This document shows, piece by piece, positions 1 to 10,357 of a stretch of DNA of 64,000 nucleotides. The notes under the pieces are model-generated. The model did not search any database and was not told where the DNA came from. It worked only from the letters and a program-made list of their open reading frames with translations. How positions within the stretch are numbered: position 1 is the stretch's first letter; every line of letters begins with the position of its first letter. Source of the stretch: Rhinopithecus roxellana. Lineage: Eukaryota; Chordata; Mammalia; Primates; Cercopithecidae. The stretch lies in NCBI RefSeq assembly GCF_007565055.1, contig NC_044553.1, positions 128,716,241-128,780,240 on the forward strand, written 5' to 3'. Position numbers and translations under genes: made by a program.

Positions 1-357
1 ATTTGAGCCCACATCTACCTTGCTCTGATCCCGTGTTCACCGTTATTACCTTACTTGCTATTCCCACCCCAAAAACAACAGGCCTCATTAAAATAATTAT
101 TCTAGAAAATTTCACATACATAGAAATGTGCACATGTAGCAAACCGCCATGTACCATCCTCCAGTTTCAACAATTAGCAACTCATGGCTAATATTATTTT
201 ATCTGTATTCCTACCTACTCCCTCCTCCTCTCTCATTCTGATGCAAATTCCAGCCATCATGACGTTTTGCCTGTAAATGCATTGGTATTTGTCTTTAGAA
301 AAGCATGACTCTTCTTAAAACTAAACTGTAAATACCATGATCATACCTAAAAAAATT
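1..357. repeat. Old L1 3'-end-like sequence (uncertain)
   Basis: From about 120 to 330 the text (caacaattagcaactcatgg, then gcaaattccagccatcatgac) resembles a widespread 3'-end segment of old mammalian L1 families, heavily diverged. No coding potential is seen. The assignment rests on remembered consensus and could be another ancient repeat. Confidence 0.4.
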
Positions 358-358
358 A

Positions 359-642
359 TTATTTTTAAGACAGAGTCTTGCTCTGTTGCCTAGGCTGGAG
401 TGCAGTGGCGTGATCACGGCTCACTGCAGCTTCCATCTCTTGGCCTCAACTGATCCTCTTGCCTCAGCCTCCTGAGTACTTGGGACCACAGGTGCACACC
501 ACCACACATGGCTAATTTTTCTTAAAAATTTCATAGAGATAAGGTCTCACTATGTTGCCCAGGCTGGTCTCCAACTCCCGAGCTCCAGCTGTCTTCCATC
601 CCAAAGGGCTGGGATGACAAGCCTGAGCCAGTGTGCTGGGCT
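359..642 (-). mobile_element. AluJ-like SINE, antisense
   Basis: A full dimeric Alu in reverse orientation: a T-rich head, GACAGAGTCTTGCTCTGTTGC, two arms and a degraded end at GTGCTGGGCT. Many substitutions (for example TGGCCTCAACTGATCC) fit the old AluJ group. Confidence 0.9.
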
Positions 643-1331
643 ACTTTCCTCATATTGTTAGATACCCAGTCTGTGTTCAGATCTCCACTTGTCCCATAAA
701 TGGGATGTGTACATTTCAATGTGTATGTTTGAATTAGCTATAAATAAGGCCTACTCAGCAAGTGGCTGATAAATCTTTTAAGTCTCTTTTAATCTATAGA
801 CTTTCCCCCCAGAAAACTCTATATTCTCTTTCTTTTTTTCCCTTGCAATTTATTTTGAAGAAATTGGGTTATTTGTCCTGTGGGGTTTTCCAGGGCCTGA
901 ATACTGCTGATGACTTCTGTGTGGTTTCAGGTAACATGTTCTTTTCTACTGTAATTCCTGTGAGTTGGTAGGCGGGTCTGCACACTGCCTCAGCGTTTCA
1001 TCAGGCTCAGGTTTGAATTGTTGTTGTTGTTGTTGTTGTTGTTGTTTTGATCTCCGCATTCGTAGGTAGTGTTCTGCACTTCCGTTAGGAGACACGTGTG
1101 CTCGCTTGTCTTTTTGTGATGTTGACAGCCATTGATGATCATTGCCTATATCCATTGATTTATTAGAGGTTGTAAAATGGTGGTGTCCTAATTTGTGATA
1201 GGAAATACTTTTATAAAGAGACACTTCCCCTCATCTACTACCTGGTTTTGCAGTGGTCCAGCCTATATAGTAAAAGAGAAATAAGTGCTTGATATTGGAT
1301 CACTAACATCTTCTAACGCTAACTGTATTTT
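643..1331. other. Single-copy stretch without recognised gene
   Basis: AT-rich sequence with no convincing exon, RNA gene or transposon. It contains only the (TTG)n microsatellite near 1,018. Short frames here have no recognisable family; the glutamine run in the antisense frame is just the translated TTG repeat. Confidence 0.6.
1018..1047. repeat. (TTG)n microsatellite
   Basis: About ten uninterrupted TTG units followed by a T run. No Alu tail is adjacent, so it appears to be an independent simple repeat. Confidence 0.95.
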
Positions 1332-1681
1332 AGTCCATTCTCAGGTTGCTATGAAGAAATATCCAAGACTGGGTAATTTCTAAAGTAAACACGTTTAATT
1401 GCCTCACAGTTCTGCATGGATGGGGAGGCCTCAGGAAACTTACAGTCATGGCGGAAGGCACCTTTTCACAGGGTGGCAGGAGACAGAATGAGTGCCAGCA
1501 GGGGAAATGCCAGACACTTATAAAACCATCAGATCTCGTGAGATTCACTCATTATCACGAGAACAACATGGAGAAAACCGACCCCATGATTCAGTTACCT
1601 CCACCTGGTCCTGCCCTTGACACGTGGGGATTATTACAATTCAAGGTGAGATTTGGGTGGGGACAGAGAGCCAGACCATAT
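1332..1681 (-). mobile_element. Solitary THE1/MST-type MaLR LTR, antisense
   Basis: The text reads as the reverse complement of an ERVL-MaLR LTR of THE1/MST type: AGTCCATTCTCAGGTTGCTA at the left, CCAAGACTGGGTAATTT, TGGCGGAAGGCACCTTTTCAC, CTTATAAAACCATCAGATCT (the LTR TATA region on the minus strand) and CCAGACCATATCA at the right. The length of about 350 bp fits a THE1 LTR. No internal retroviral sequence flanks it, so it is a solo LTR. Confidence 0.85.
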
Positions 1682-1689
1682 CAGTAACC

Positions 1690-1935
1690 AATTAGCTTTC
1701 TAAAATTCTTAAACTTTCTACTTTGAAATCGTTTTAGACTTAACAGAAAAGTTACAAAAATAGTACAGATGCATACCCCTTACCCACCTTCTTTTAATTT
1801 GAACATTTAACTGCACTATAATTTTCAAAAACCAAGAAAATAACATGAGTACAAAACTATTCACTAAGTCACATTCTTTATTTAGATCTAAATGGTTTTC
1901 CATTAATGCATTTGTAAGTTTTGGTCAGTATGTTT
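1690..1935. repeat. Old L1 3'-end-like sequence
   Basis: Contains ACAGAAAAGTTACAAAAATA, a pyrimidine-rich CCCTTACCCACCTTC stretch and CAAAAACCAAGAAAATAACA, which match a common L1M/L1ME 3'-end segment as I remember it. Subfamily and orientation are not assigned. Confidence 0.5.
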
Positions 1936-2219
1936 ACATGTTGGTCTTGTGTCCTGTCACCTGGCTAACTCACTTATTATATCTAATAATTGTTTGGTGG
2001 CTTCCTTAGCCTTTTTTATATAGAACCATTCAACAGTAATCAGAGATAGTTTTACATATTCCCTTTTAACCTGATATCTTACATTTCTTTTTCTTGCCTG
2101 ATCGCCCTGCCTAGAAGCTCCAGTATAATGTTGAATAGGAATGGCAAAAATGGATATCCTCCTCTTGTTACTGATCTTAGGGGGAAAGCATTCTCTTTTG
2201 CCATTGAGTATGATGCTAG

Positions 2220-2222
<3 letters not shown>

Positions 2223-2257
<35 letters not shown>
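2223..2257. repeat. (TG)n microsatellite inside L1
   Basis: About 17 pure TG units located within the antisense ORF2 sequence, not at a transposon tail. Probably length-variable. Confidence 0.95.
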
Positions 2258-2260
<3 letters not shown>

Positions 2261-2699
2261 AACCAATATCGAGATTTCAAGCTGTGGGATTTTATATATG
2301 CTCTTTATCAGGTTGAGGAATTTACTTTTTGTTTCTACTTTATTGAGTGTTTTTGTATCATGAAAGGATTTTGGATTTTGCCAAAGGCTTTTCCTATGTC
2401 TGTTGCAATGATCGTGGTAGTTCAATTAATATGACATATACTCACTGATTGATTTTCAAATGTTAAACCAATCTTGCATTCCTGGGATAAAACTTACGTG
2501 GTCATGGTGTGTACAATCTGTTGTTATATTTTGCTGGATTCCATTGACTAGAATGTGTTGGAGAATTTTGCGTTTGAATTCATATGTGATATTTGGGATT
2601 GGGGGTGGTGTGTGTGTCTTTGTCTGGTTTTGATATCAGAAAAGTACTGCATTGGTCTCATAGAATGAGTTGGGGAGTGTTTCCACTATTTTCTTTTTT

Positions 2700-2987
2700 C
2701 TTTGAGACGGAGTTTCACTCTTGTTGCCCAGGCTGGAGTGCAATGGGGTGAGCTCAGCTCACTGCAACCTCCGCCTCCCAGGTTCAAGCGATTCTCCTGC
2801 CTCAGCCTCCAAGTAGCTGGTATTACAGGCACACATCACAACGCCTGGCTAATTTTTGTATTTTTCTAGTAGAGACCAGGTTTCACCATGTTGATCAGGC
2901 TGGCCTCGAACTCCTGACTTCAGGTGTTCCATCCTCCTCAGCCTCCCAAAGTGCTGGGATTACAGGCATGAGCCACCATGCCTGGCC
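2700..2987 (-). mobile_element. AluS SINE, antisense, inserted in L1
   Basis: A full-length reverse Alu from TTTGAGACGGAGTTTCACTC to CCACCATGCCTGGCC. A 13-bp target-site duplication (tattttctttttt) flanks it at 2,687-2,699 and 2,988-3,000, proving an independent insertion into the older L1. Confidence 0.95.
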
Positions 2988-3124
2988 TATTTTCTTTTTT
3001 GGAAGATTTTGTGAAGATTTGGTATTAATTCTTCATTAAATGCTTGGAATAATTCAACATTGAAAATAGGTTCAGTCTGAGCCTGGGCTTTTCTTTGTGG
3101 GGAGTTTTAAAAATTACTATTGCA

Positions 3125-3340
3125 GGCCGGGCACGGTGGCTCAAGCCTGTAATCCCAGCACTTTGGGAGGCCGAGACGGGCGGATCACGAGGTCAGGAGA
3201 TTGAGACCATCCTGGCTAACACGGTGAAACCCCGTCTCTACTAAAAATACAAAAAACTAGCTGGGCGAGGTGGCGGGCGCCTGTAGTCCCAGCTACTCCG
3301 GAGGCTGAGGCGGGAGAATGGCGTGAACCCGAGACTCCGT

Positions 3341-3368
<28 letters not shown>
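3125..3368 (+). mobile_element. AluY-type SINE with internal deletion
   Basis: A forward Alu beginning GGCCGGGCACGGTGGCTCA and ending in a poly-A of about 28. ACTAGCTGGGCGAGGTGG fits Old World monkey AluY types. The right arm jumps from GCGTGAACCCG directly to AGACTCCGTCTC, losing roughly 70 bp. A 12-bp target duplication (attactattgca) lies at 3,113-3,124 and 3,369-3,380. Confidence 0.93.
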
Positions 3369-3372
<4 letters not shown>

Positions 3373-3600
3373 CTATTGCAGCCCATTTACTTGTTATGAG
3401 TCTGCTGAGATTTACTTTCTTCTCAAGTCGGTTGTGATAGTTGTATCTTTCTAGGAAGTTGTCCATTTCATTGAGTTAACACAATTTGCTGTTGTAGAGT
3501 TGCTGATGGTATGCAGCATGCGCTTGTAATCCTTTCTATTTCCATGAAGTCTGTAGTAATTATTGTGATGTGGTCTAAAAGCGATTTTCTTTCCCCCCAT

Positions 3601-4061
3601 TCCTTCTCTATTATTAACTAGAATTCTTAGAATAGCTGCTTTTCTTTCTCATTGATTAGTATACTCTATGACTGATGTCATTGTAGTCGAATGGAAATTT
3701 GTTTTATTCTGGGGATGATCAGTGGATATGAATGTAATTGATCCTTTTGCTCACACTGTTCCAGCTGTGGCCTTTGGAAGCTCTTTCAGGCTGGCTCTCC
3801 TGTCCTTCACAGGCCCCAGCCTTTCTTCTTTCTTGACTCTCCCTTACTCTCTGACTACATGGGATGTTCTGGGCTCATCTATTTTGGCTGCCCCAACTCT
3901 AGAATCAACCACTTCTCCTGCGGGCTATATAACTTTTCTAAAAAATTATATTATTATGAATTTGTGGATTTAAATATAATTTGTTGGTTTTGGTTCATTG
4001 TAGTTATTATTGTAATTGATTTCTTTGGTCAGTAGGAACCAATCAAGTTGTCTCCCGAATC
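3601..4061. repeat. Probable old L1-derived sequence
   Basis: The part at 3,740-3,905 (GATCCTTTTGCTCACACTGT, TGGCCTTTGGAAGCTCTTTC, GGATGTTCTGGGCTCATCT) resembles a segment I associate with old L1 copies. The remainder is AT-rich and featureless. The frame of about 80 codons here is not a known protein. Confidence 0.4.
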
Positions 4062-4140
4062 TTTTTTTTTTTTTCTTAGACGGAGTCTCACTCTGTTGCC
4101 CAGGCCGGAGTGCACTGGTGCAATCATAGCTCACTGGAAC
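4062..4140 (-). mobile_element. Truncated Alu fragment, antisense
   Basis: A poly-T followed by GACGGAGTCTCACTCTGTTG and CAATCATAGCTCACTGGAAC, then abrupt loss of homology. Only the 3' part of an old Alu remains. Confidence 0.85.
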
Positions 4141-5633
4141 CACAAGTCGTCTTGTTTTTGGTTGTTTTGTTTTGTTTTAGCTGATTCTTTTGGATTCCAC
4201 CAGGTCTTACTATTTTAATGCAGTTCTTCTGTACCTTTCAGTGGCCTTTGAAGCCCCACCTGTCTGTTCCCAGGTGCTATACCACGGCCTGCATGGTCCT
4301 CATTTAATGGTCATTCATCGTGATGATTGTCAATTCTCAGGTTCCATCCTTCCTGCAAGGTAGGGGTCAGGGGTCTTATCTAGGGGGAGTACTTCCTTTC
4401 TGATGTGTTGGCAGACATTTAACAATCACAGTGACTGGCAGTGTCCCTGGCACTGGTACTCACAGCCGGGGTTGCTGGTTGATATGTGATGCCCCCACCT
4501 GCCTTTCCCAAAGGCCAGTCAGGCCTTCACTGAGAAGCATGTTTGGAAGAACCTTTTAAAGACAGGGCTTCCCCACGTTTTGGGAAGGTTGAGAAGGGGC
4601 AAGGGTGACTGTTAGACTCCTGCTGGTCACAACGTGGTGCTCCAGCTTCTTGTTGAACTCCTGCAGCAGGGGAGCCCACTGTGCACCTTTGTATAAAACT
4701 CACCTTGCCATATTTAGCACAGTGACAGAACTTACAGGAAATATGAAGAGCTATTTTGATTTCTGTTTTTTTAGAAGACTCTTAGCTTGACTTTCTATGT
4801 TTACTTGTTTTGCATTTTCCCGGAGTGCAGTTTGAACGAATTACCCTGCACATACCTTGTGGTTATTTTTCCACTGGGGATACTGTATTTTGGAATACTT
4901 TGCCTACCAAACTATTTTTATTAGGCAATTAAGAATTTTTATCCTCATTTTAAGTTAGAGACAATGAAAACGCCCTTGTAGGGCCTGAAGGAAAACTTTT
5001 CCTTTGTCCTCTGAATGTTTGCTGGAAATCAATTGACAAAAGTCAGATTAATAAGAGAAAAGGCATGCACATTTATTAACATGCATAGCACAGAAGAATT
5101 GTAGGAGAATGATTGCCCAATCTCAGTGGAGTATGGAGGCTTATATACCCTCTTTCTTAGGGGAAAGGGAGATGGGAAGTGGGGATGATTTTAGGGGGGC
5201 ACTAAATGGCTTTTAGGGGAATTCACTGTGTTTGACAAACACAGCAGAGTCTGGGCCACAGTCTTTCAGGCCTGCAGAGCACACAGTGGTTTGTGACAAA
5301 AGCCTGTCCAGCTGTGTTGACAGACTTCAGTTTTTCCTCCCACAATATGAATTCAGTTAATAAAAACTTGTTTTCCTCTTTGGAGTGTCTGGATTTTAGG
5401 GAGAGAAGGGAACTTCAGTTCATCTTGGGCTTTGGGTGAGACAGAGGATTGAGAGGTGGGCTTGGGGGGTGGTTAGAGAGCCGCTTAGGATTCTTCCGTT
5501 CAGCACGTCAAAGTGCCATATTTTGGGGTATTGGTTCCTGAGCCCCAACACCCTCAATGAGGTCAGACCCTTGCCAGCAGTTAGATGCTAGGCAGAATGC
5601 ATTTCTCTTCATCCCAGTGTTCTCATTTAAATT
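4141..5633. other. No gene recognised; possible unassigned LTR-like segment
   Basis: Mostly single-copy sequence. From about 4,985 to 5,540 the composition (CTTATATACCCTCTTTC, TTTATTAACATGCATAGC, GTTTGACAAACACAGCAGAG) gives the impression of an antisense LTR, but I cannot match it to a family or find paired target duplications. No exon-like signal. Confidence 0.3.
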
Positions 5634-5865
5634 GGAGGGAGGATGGCATTCAATAGGAGAGAGGATAACATTACTTTGGAGGAAGGATGGCATTTAACAG
5701 GAAGGGAGGATGGCATTCAATAGGAGGGAGGATGGCATTTAACAGGAGGGAGGATAGAGAAAGGATGGCATTAAATTGGAGGGAGGGTGGCATCAAATTG
5801 GAGAGAGGATAACATTACATTGGAAGGAGGGTGGCATTCAACAGGAGGGAGAATGGCATTTAATT
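5634..5865. repeat. 22-bp imperfect minisatellite, about 10 copies
   Basis: Ten units of the form GGAGGGAGGATGGCATTCAA plus two variable bases, alternating with a second unit type (GGAGAGAGGATAACATTAC). One unit carries an 11-bp expansion (GGATAGAGAAA) and one a single extra base. The strand is strongly purine-rich. The array fades into GAGGGAGGGGAAGAGAGGA. Confidence 0.9.
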
Positions 5866-6064
5866 AGAGGGAGGGGAAGAGAGGATAGCAGCCTCTGGTG
5901 TGCTGTGAGGAATACGTGAAATAATGCAATGCCAGGCAGGCAGGTAAGAATTTGAAAAGGTTAGTTGCAACTCATTATTATTACTGTTACTACTGCTATC
6001 ATTATTACTATTAAGATCTTTTGATCAGAATAAAATTCCTCAGTTTTTTGAATTTCTAAAATAG

Positions 6065-6176
6065 TTTTATTTTTAAAGATGAGGTCTTGGAATATCGCCC
6101 AGGCTGGTCTCGAACTCCTGGCCTCAAGCAATCCTCCCACCTCAAGCCTCCTAAAATTCTGGGACCACACCTGGCC
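6065..6176 (-). mobile_element. Alu monomer-like fragment, antisense
   Basis: GAGGTCTTGGAATATCGCCC, CAGGCTGGTCTCGAACTCCT and ACCACACCTGGCC form one arm of an old Alu or free Alu monomer. Confidence 0.8.
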
Positions 6177-7244
6177 TGTCCACATTGCTAAGACACTGAG
6201 TTGTACTTCCAAGCCTAGAGAACTTTAGGTGTCATTTAGCTGTATACTTGTACCATGAGTAAATGGACAGCTTTTGGAAAGAATTTTGAAATATTGGGAA
6301 TAGATCCGACCCCCATTGAGAATTTTAAGGACCACCAAGGATCCAGAGATACCCTCTGTTGGCTCAAATGTCTTCTGGGAAATGTACCTCACTAGAAGTA
6401 GCACTCTGGGGAAATGGGAAAATTAAAGCATTCTTTGTTTAAATGATAATGTGGTGTATATTGTAAATGAAATTGGATTTGATAATCTTTTTGGAGGAAG
6501 GTTTGTTTTGAAAACATAAAATGAGTTAAATTCATTGGCTCATTTAATGATGTATTTGATTCATTTTTGCTTATCAACAGTTATAACAATTAAAAAAACA
6601 AAAAACAAAAAACCTAAAGTGAGTATTGGTTTTCAAAAGGAAACTCAGCCTGTGGCAGGAAAGGAGAACCTTGGAACAGACGCCTCCATGCAGGTCTTCT
6701 CAGAAAGGAGCTTAGTGGGTGCTTTGGAGGCCCGTGAGCTTTTGCATAGCAGGGAACTTTAGATCCGCTCAGGGATCTGCCTTATTTCTGTTTCAGCATC
6801 AGATTTGCCTCTTGTATAGGCATCTAGGACTTTTCTAGAAAGGTCCTGGGGTGCGAACGGACCTCAGCGTGGGCCAGGCCAGGTTTGACAAGGCTTCCTC
6901 CCCAAGTTCTGCGGAGTCCCCGAGAGATCCCTACTCATCCCTCCCCAGCCTCTGTCTGCTTTGCTTCCCCCAAGCAGTGATGTTTGGCATGGAAACTACT
7001 GCTTCTAAAAGAATCCAGTACACGAGGGGTTAACGAAATGGCAGGAAACCCAAGCTGTCACCGCACATTTGAACTGAGTCATTTGCAGAGTTTAAAACAT
7101 TTCACTACTATGGTGTCCAGCCTTTTGTTTTTGTATACTTCTAATAACAGTTTAAAAAGTCAGGGTCAGGAAAGGTAAATGGAGGTTCCAAGTTCCATCC
7201 TTTGTTCAGATGTGACCCTGGAGTCCTTAGGTGCTCTGTGCAGG
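6177..7244. other. Single-copy stretch without recognised gene
   Basis: No recognisable repeat, exon or RNA gene. The GC content rises from about 6,850 toward the CpG island. Short open frames here have no family resemblance. Confidence 0.6.
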
Positions 7245-7245
7245 C

Positions 7246-7257
7246 GGAGAGGTGAGC
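7246..7257 (+). promoter_or_regulatory. Consensus-like splice donor at the island edge
   Basis: GGAGAG followed by GTGAGC at 7,252 matches the AG|GTRAG donor consensus on the plus strand. It would end an exon at 7,251, upstream of most of the island. This is a motif match only, with no transcript evidence. Confidence 0.3.
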
Positions 7258-7318
7258 GCGGCCGGTCCTGGGGGGCGGTGGGCGTGGTCTCGCCCTGCCG
7301 GGCCGCGGAGTGAATCAC

Positions 7319-7350
7319 CGGGGCTGGGGGGGAGGGAGGGAGGGGGGAGG
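7319..7350 (+). other. G-rich run with quadruplex potential
   Basis: GGGGCTGGGGGGGAGGGAGG continues into further G3-G6 runs, giving at least five runs of three or more G with 1-2 nt spacers on the plus strand, inside the CpG island. This satisfies the usual G-quadruplex pattern. Confidence 0.6.
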
Positions 7351-7740
7351 AGCAGCGCTGGGTCCGCTGCAGCCGGGCGCCCTACAGTTCCAGTTCTCCA
7401 AAACTGGCCGCCGCGTAGGATGGCGCCAGGGGAGTCGCCTCGCCTCTAGGCTGGCCCCCAGGGTGTGGCCACATCCCTTTTTCTGGGCCTTTCCCTCCAG
7501 GGCTCGGCTGAGGCGGTAGCACACACAGCCGGGGCCTCTCCTGCTGCTTTTTGCCAAGTTGGAAATCAGTTTTGTCTCAGTTACAAAACGCATGCACGCC
7601 GTGTGTCTCGGTCATCTCCAGTGCTGCACCGTGGCCCAGGAGCATGGTTGACTCAGAAAACCGAGAGCATTGTGAGAGGAAAGACGAGGCAGGGCGAGCG
7701 CGAGCTGGGGAGGCCCCTGTTCCTGCTGGGTGCCCCCGGC

Positions 7741-9239
7741 TGACTCTGTCTCTCTCTGAACAAACCAACCATTTTTGAACATAACTCAAAGCGATGTTTT
7801 CCAGAATGTCTCATATACATAATGGGCTACAATTGTTCACCTTCACTGAACAGTTTCAAACTGTACGTGGCATGTAATTATTTTCTCAAAAAGGGTAATC
7901 TTATCGACCTGCATGATTTAATTATATTTAATTATGTATGCCTTGTCCATCATAATTAATTGGTAGAAACCCAGGTAATGACATTTCATAGTGCCATCGT
8001 TATCACTGTCATTATTTTATTTATTCATTTTGCCAGGACACGCTTTAGTCAAATCAGATGTGTCTTTTCCTGGCATTTAACTCTCATTGTGACTTGCATT
8101 GTAATATTTTCCATGTACACATTTCTTTTTTTTTTTTTTTGGAAAGAAAATCATTGCTTTTAAGCAGGATGGAAAGTTTGATTCATTCCGTAGAAGTCTG
8201 GTTGCTGCCTGTGGTCTTTCACATCCACGGGGAGCATGTTTGGGGGCCAGGAGGCCACGCTGACAGAGACCCTCAGGTTCTCTCTCACATGGAGGTGAGA
8301 GCCAGAGTTGAGCTCAGTCCTGCAGCTGCACCTCGCTCCTCCTTGATCACGGTTAAATTCCTCCGTTTCTGGTCTTTTTCTCTATTTCTCCTTTCAGTTT
8401 CCTATCCTGTGTTAATTTCTCTGTAAAGCGTCTGGCCAGACTTAATGGGAATTTCTTCATAATGCACCCTTAGGACTTGGAGAACTCATAGAAGGAGGGA
8501 GGGTGGTGTCTGTAATTCTTGGCTCTGTTCCCAACTACTGCAAGCAGTGACATCTTAAGTCAGTTCCTGCTTATTCAGTCCTATACTAAGGATGTCTTTT
8601 TATTTTCTGTTGTCTGGTGCTTTGACATCTGGAGCCTTGCTGCCTCCTGAGGGACAGGCCCTCCCAGGGCTAGATAATTCCTAGAGATAGCAAACAGCAT
8701 TGTTGCAGCTTGCCTTCCGTGTGCAAGCCACCCAATCCAACGTCCACACCCTCGGCCCCCTCCATGTTTCATCCACTGTGCACCTGCTCTCATCACCCCA
8801 GGTCCAGCCACCCGGCAGCTGGGGACAGCCCTTTGTCCCAGGGTCCACCGAGAGGTTATTCAAACTAATGGATTCTACGCCTGCTTACCCGCTTTCTCCT
8901 GTTCTTTCCCATGGAAGGCACAGAAAAGACTCTCCCTCCTCTCACCCCAGTCTTTGCCTCCTAGGAGCCTGGTCTCCTCTACGTTCCCCTCCCACAGCAG
9001 TAGGTGTGGCGAGCTCCTTCTCCGGAGGACTCTGAGTGACAAATCCTCTTTTCAATGGCAGTCCTCTCCTGACCTGTCAGCCCCACAGTGTTTGAATAAT
9101 AATAGAACTTAAATTGTAAAACACCCCTGGAGCTACTGCCCTGGGTTAGGTTCCATGAGAAAGGGGAATGCAAGTTGGCTGCAGTTAAGTTCACTAATCA
9201 GCTGATGGTGCTTAGCTACCTTAACTGCAGCCATTTCTA
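7741..9239. other. Single-copy stretch without recognised gene
   Basis: AT-rich then moderately GC-rich sequence with no recognisable exon or transposon. A 15-base poly-T near 8,126 lacks an attached Alu. Short frames are unremarkable. Confidence 0.55.
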
Positions 9240-9772
9240 ATTCCCCTTTCTCTTGGAAAAAGATGGGGAGATTATTCTGGAGTGAATCGTGGGCCCAGTG
9301 TAATCACAAGTCTGTAAAAGTGGAAGAAGAGCGGGCAGAGAGATCCAATATGAATACTACTTAATTTGCCATTGTCGGCTTTGAAAGTGGAGGACCTAGA
9401 GTCAAGGAGTGTGGGCAGCCTCTAGGAGCTGGAAAATGAAGGAAACATTCTCTCCCACAGCCCTGCTGAAACCATTGTTTTGACCCAGTAAGACCCATGT
9501 CAGATTGACCTCCAGAATTGTGAAATGACAAATTTGTTTAGCTGGTGCAGTGGCACAAGCCTATAGCCCCAGCTCCTCAGGAGGCTGAGGCAGGAGGATC
9601 ACTTGAGACCAGGAGACTGAGGCTGCACTGAGCTGTGATTGTGCTACTGCACTGCAGCCTGGGCAAGACCCTATCTCTATAAAATGAAATAAATAAAATA
9701 AAAGTCCCCAAATTTGTGTTACTTCAAGCCACCGAGTTGTCATAATTTGTTGCAGCAGCGGGAAGCTAATAC
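9240..9772 (+). mobile_element. MaLR (MLT1-like) LTR, split by an Alu monomer
   Basis: GGGCCCAGTGTAATCACAAG, CAGCCTCTAGGAGCTGGAAA, TTGACCCAGTAAGACCCATG and, after the insertion, CAAGCCACCGAGTTGTC and GAAGCTAATAC follow the order of a mammalian MaLR-type LTR. A closely related copy lies at 57,080 in the same orientation. The MLT1 name is from memory. Confidence 0.6.
9538..9704 (+). mobile_element. Free right Alu monomer-like SINE (FRAM type)
   Basis: Starts GCTGGTGCAGTGGCACAAGC, contains only one arm (GGAGGCTGAGGCAGGAGGAT to CACTGCAGCCTGGGC) and ends with an A-rich AAATAAATAAAATAAAA tail. It interrupts the surrounding LTR. Confidence 0.85.
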
Positions 9773-9858
9773 ATGTGTTCACAGCAGAGTCTAACTGATA
9801 CCATGTTTTTTGTTTGTTTGTTTTGCATCCTCATTTTACAGATGATTAAAAAAAAAAC

Positions 9859-9976
9859 TTTTTAGAGGCCAGGTCTTGCTATGTTGCCAGGCTGGTCTTG
9901 AACTTCTGGCCCTCACACAGTCCTGCCTCAGCCTCCCAAGTAGCTGGGAATACAGGCTCTCTCTGCCATGCCTGGC
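9859..9976 (-). mobile_element. Alu monomer-like fragment, antisense
   Basis: A T-rich head, GCCAGGTCTTGCTATGTTGC, TGCCTCAGCCTCCCAAGTAG and a CCATGCCTGGC end. Only one arm is present and it is diverged. Confidence 0.8.
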
Positions 9977-10053
9977 GGAAACCACCTTCTTAACTACAGC
10001 TTTTTGTGTGTTAATATTGATTAAGATCATTTCAGTTAAAAAATGGCTGTAGG

Positions 10054-10357
10054 CCAGGTGTGGTGGCTCACATCTGTAATCCTAGCACTTTGGGAGGCCA
10101 AGGTGGGTGGATCGCTTGAGCTCAGGAGTTGGAGACCAGCCTGGACAGCATGGCGAAACTTCATCCCTACAAAAAAAATATGAGAAATTAGCTGGGCATG
10201 GTGGTGCATGCCTGTAGTCCCAGCTGCTTGGGGGGCTGAGATTGCCTGAGCACAGAAGGTCGAGAGTGCTGTGAGATGTGGTTATGATTGCACCACTCCA
10301 CTCCAGCCCAGGTGACGGAGTGAGACTCTGTCTCAAAAAAAAAAAAAAAAAAAAAAA
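10054..10357 (+). mobile_element. AluJ-like SINE
   Basis: A full dimer from GGCCAGGTGTGGTGGCTCAC to GAGACTCTGTCTC plus a poly-A of about 22. A damaged right arm (GGGGGGCTGAGATTGCCTGA) and many changes indicate an old copy. Confidence 0.92.

Larger units (their letters stand above)
2085..3600 (-). mobile_element. Old L1 fragment (ORF2 reverse-transcriptase region), antisense
   Basis: Reverse-oriented LINE-1 ORF2 sequence. Diagnostic stretches include ATGTTGAATAGGAATGGCAA, a later GTGCTTTTGTATCATGAAAGG-like segment, CCAATCTTGCATTCCTGGGA, and the closing part ending near AAGTCTGTAGTAATTATTG. Frames are destroyed by substitutions, a (TG)17 array and two later Alu insertions, so no protein is encoded. 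The level of decay suggests an L1M-age element. Confidence 0.85.
7245..7740. promoter_or_regulatory. CpG island, candidate promoter
   Basis: By eye the 290 bp from 7,245 contain about 23 CpG dinucleotides (GAGCGCGGCCGG, GCCGGGCCGCGGAG, GCCGCCGCGTAGG), far above the depleted surroundings, with more CpGs up to 7,740. It is not an Alu or other repeat I recognise. GC-rich and without a TATA box, it could be a promoter for an unseen transcript, but no coding exon is identifiable. An unmethylated intragenic island or chance GC-rich DNA is the alternative. Confidence 0.6.

Noticed and set aside
946..1224. Polyglutamine protein on the minus strand
   Set aside because: The glutamines come from the (TTG)n microsatellite; the rest of the frame has no coding character.
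4985..5540. A complete retroviral LTR
   Set aside because: Only a general impression of LTR-like text; no family match, paired ends or target duplication could be established by eye.
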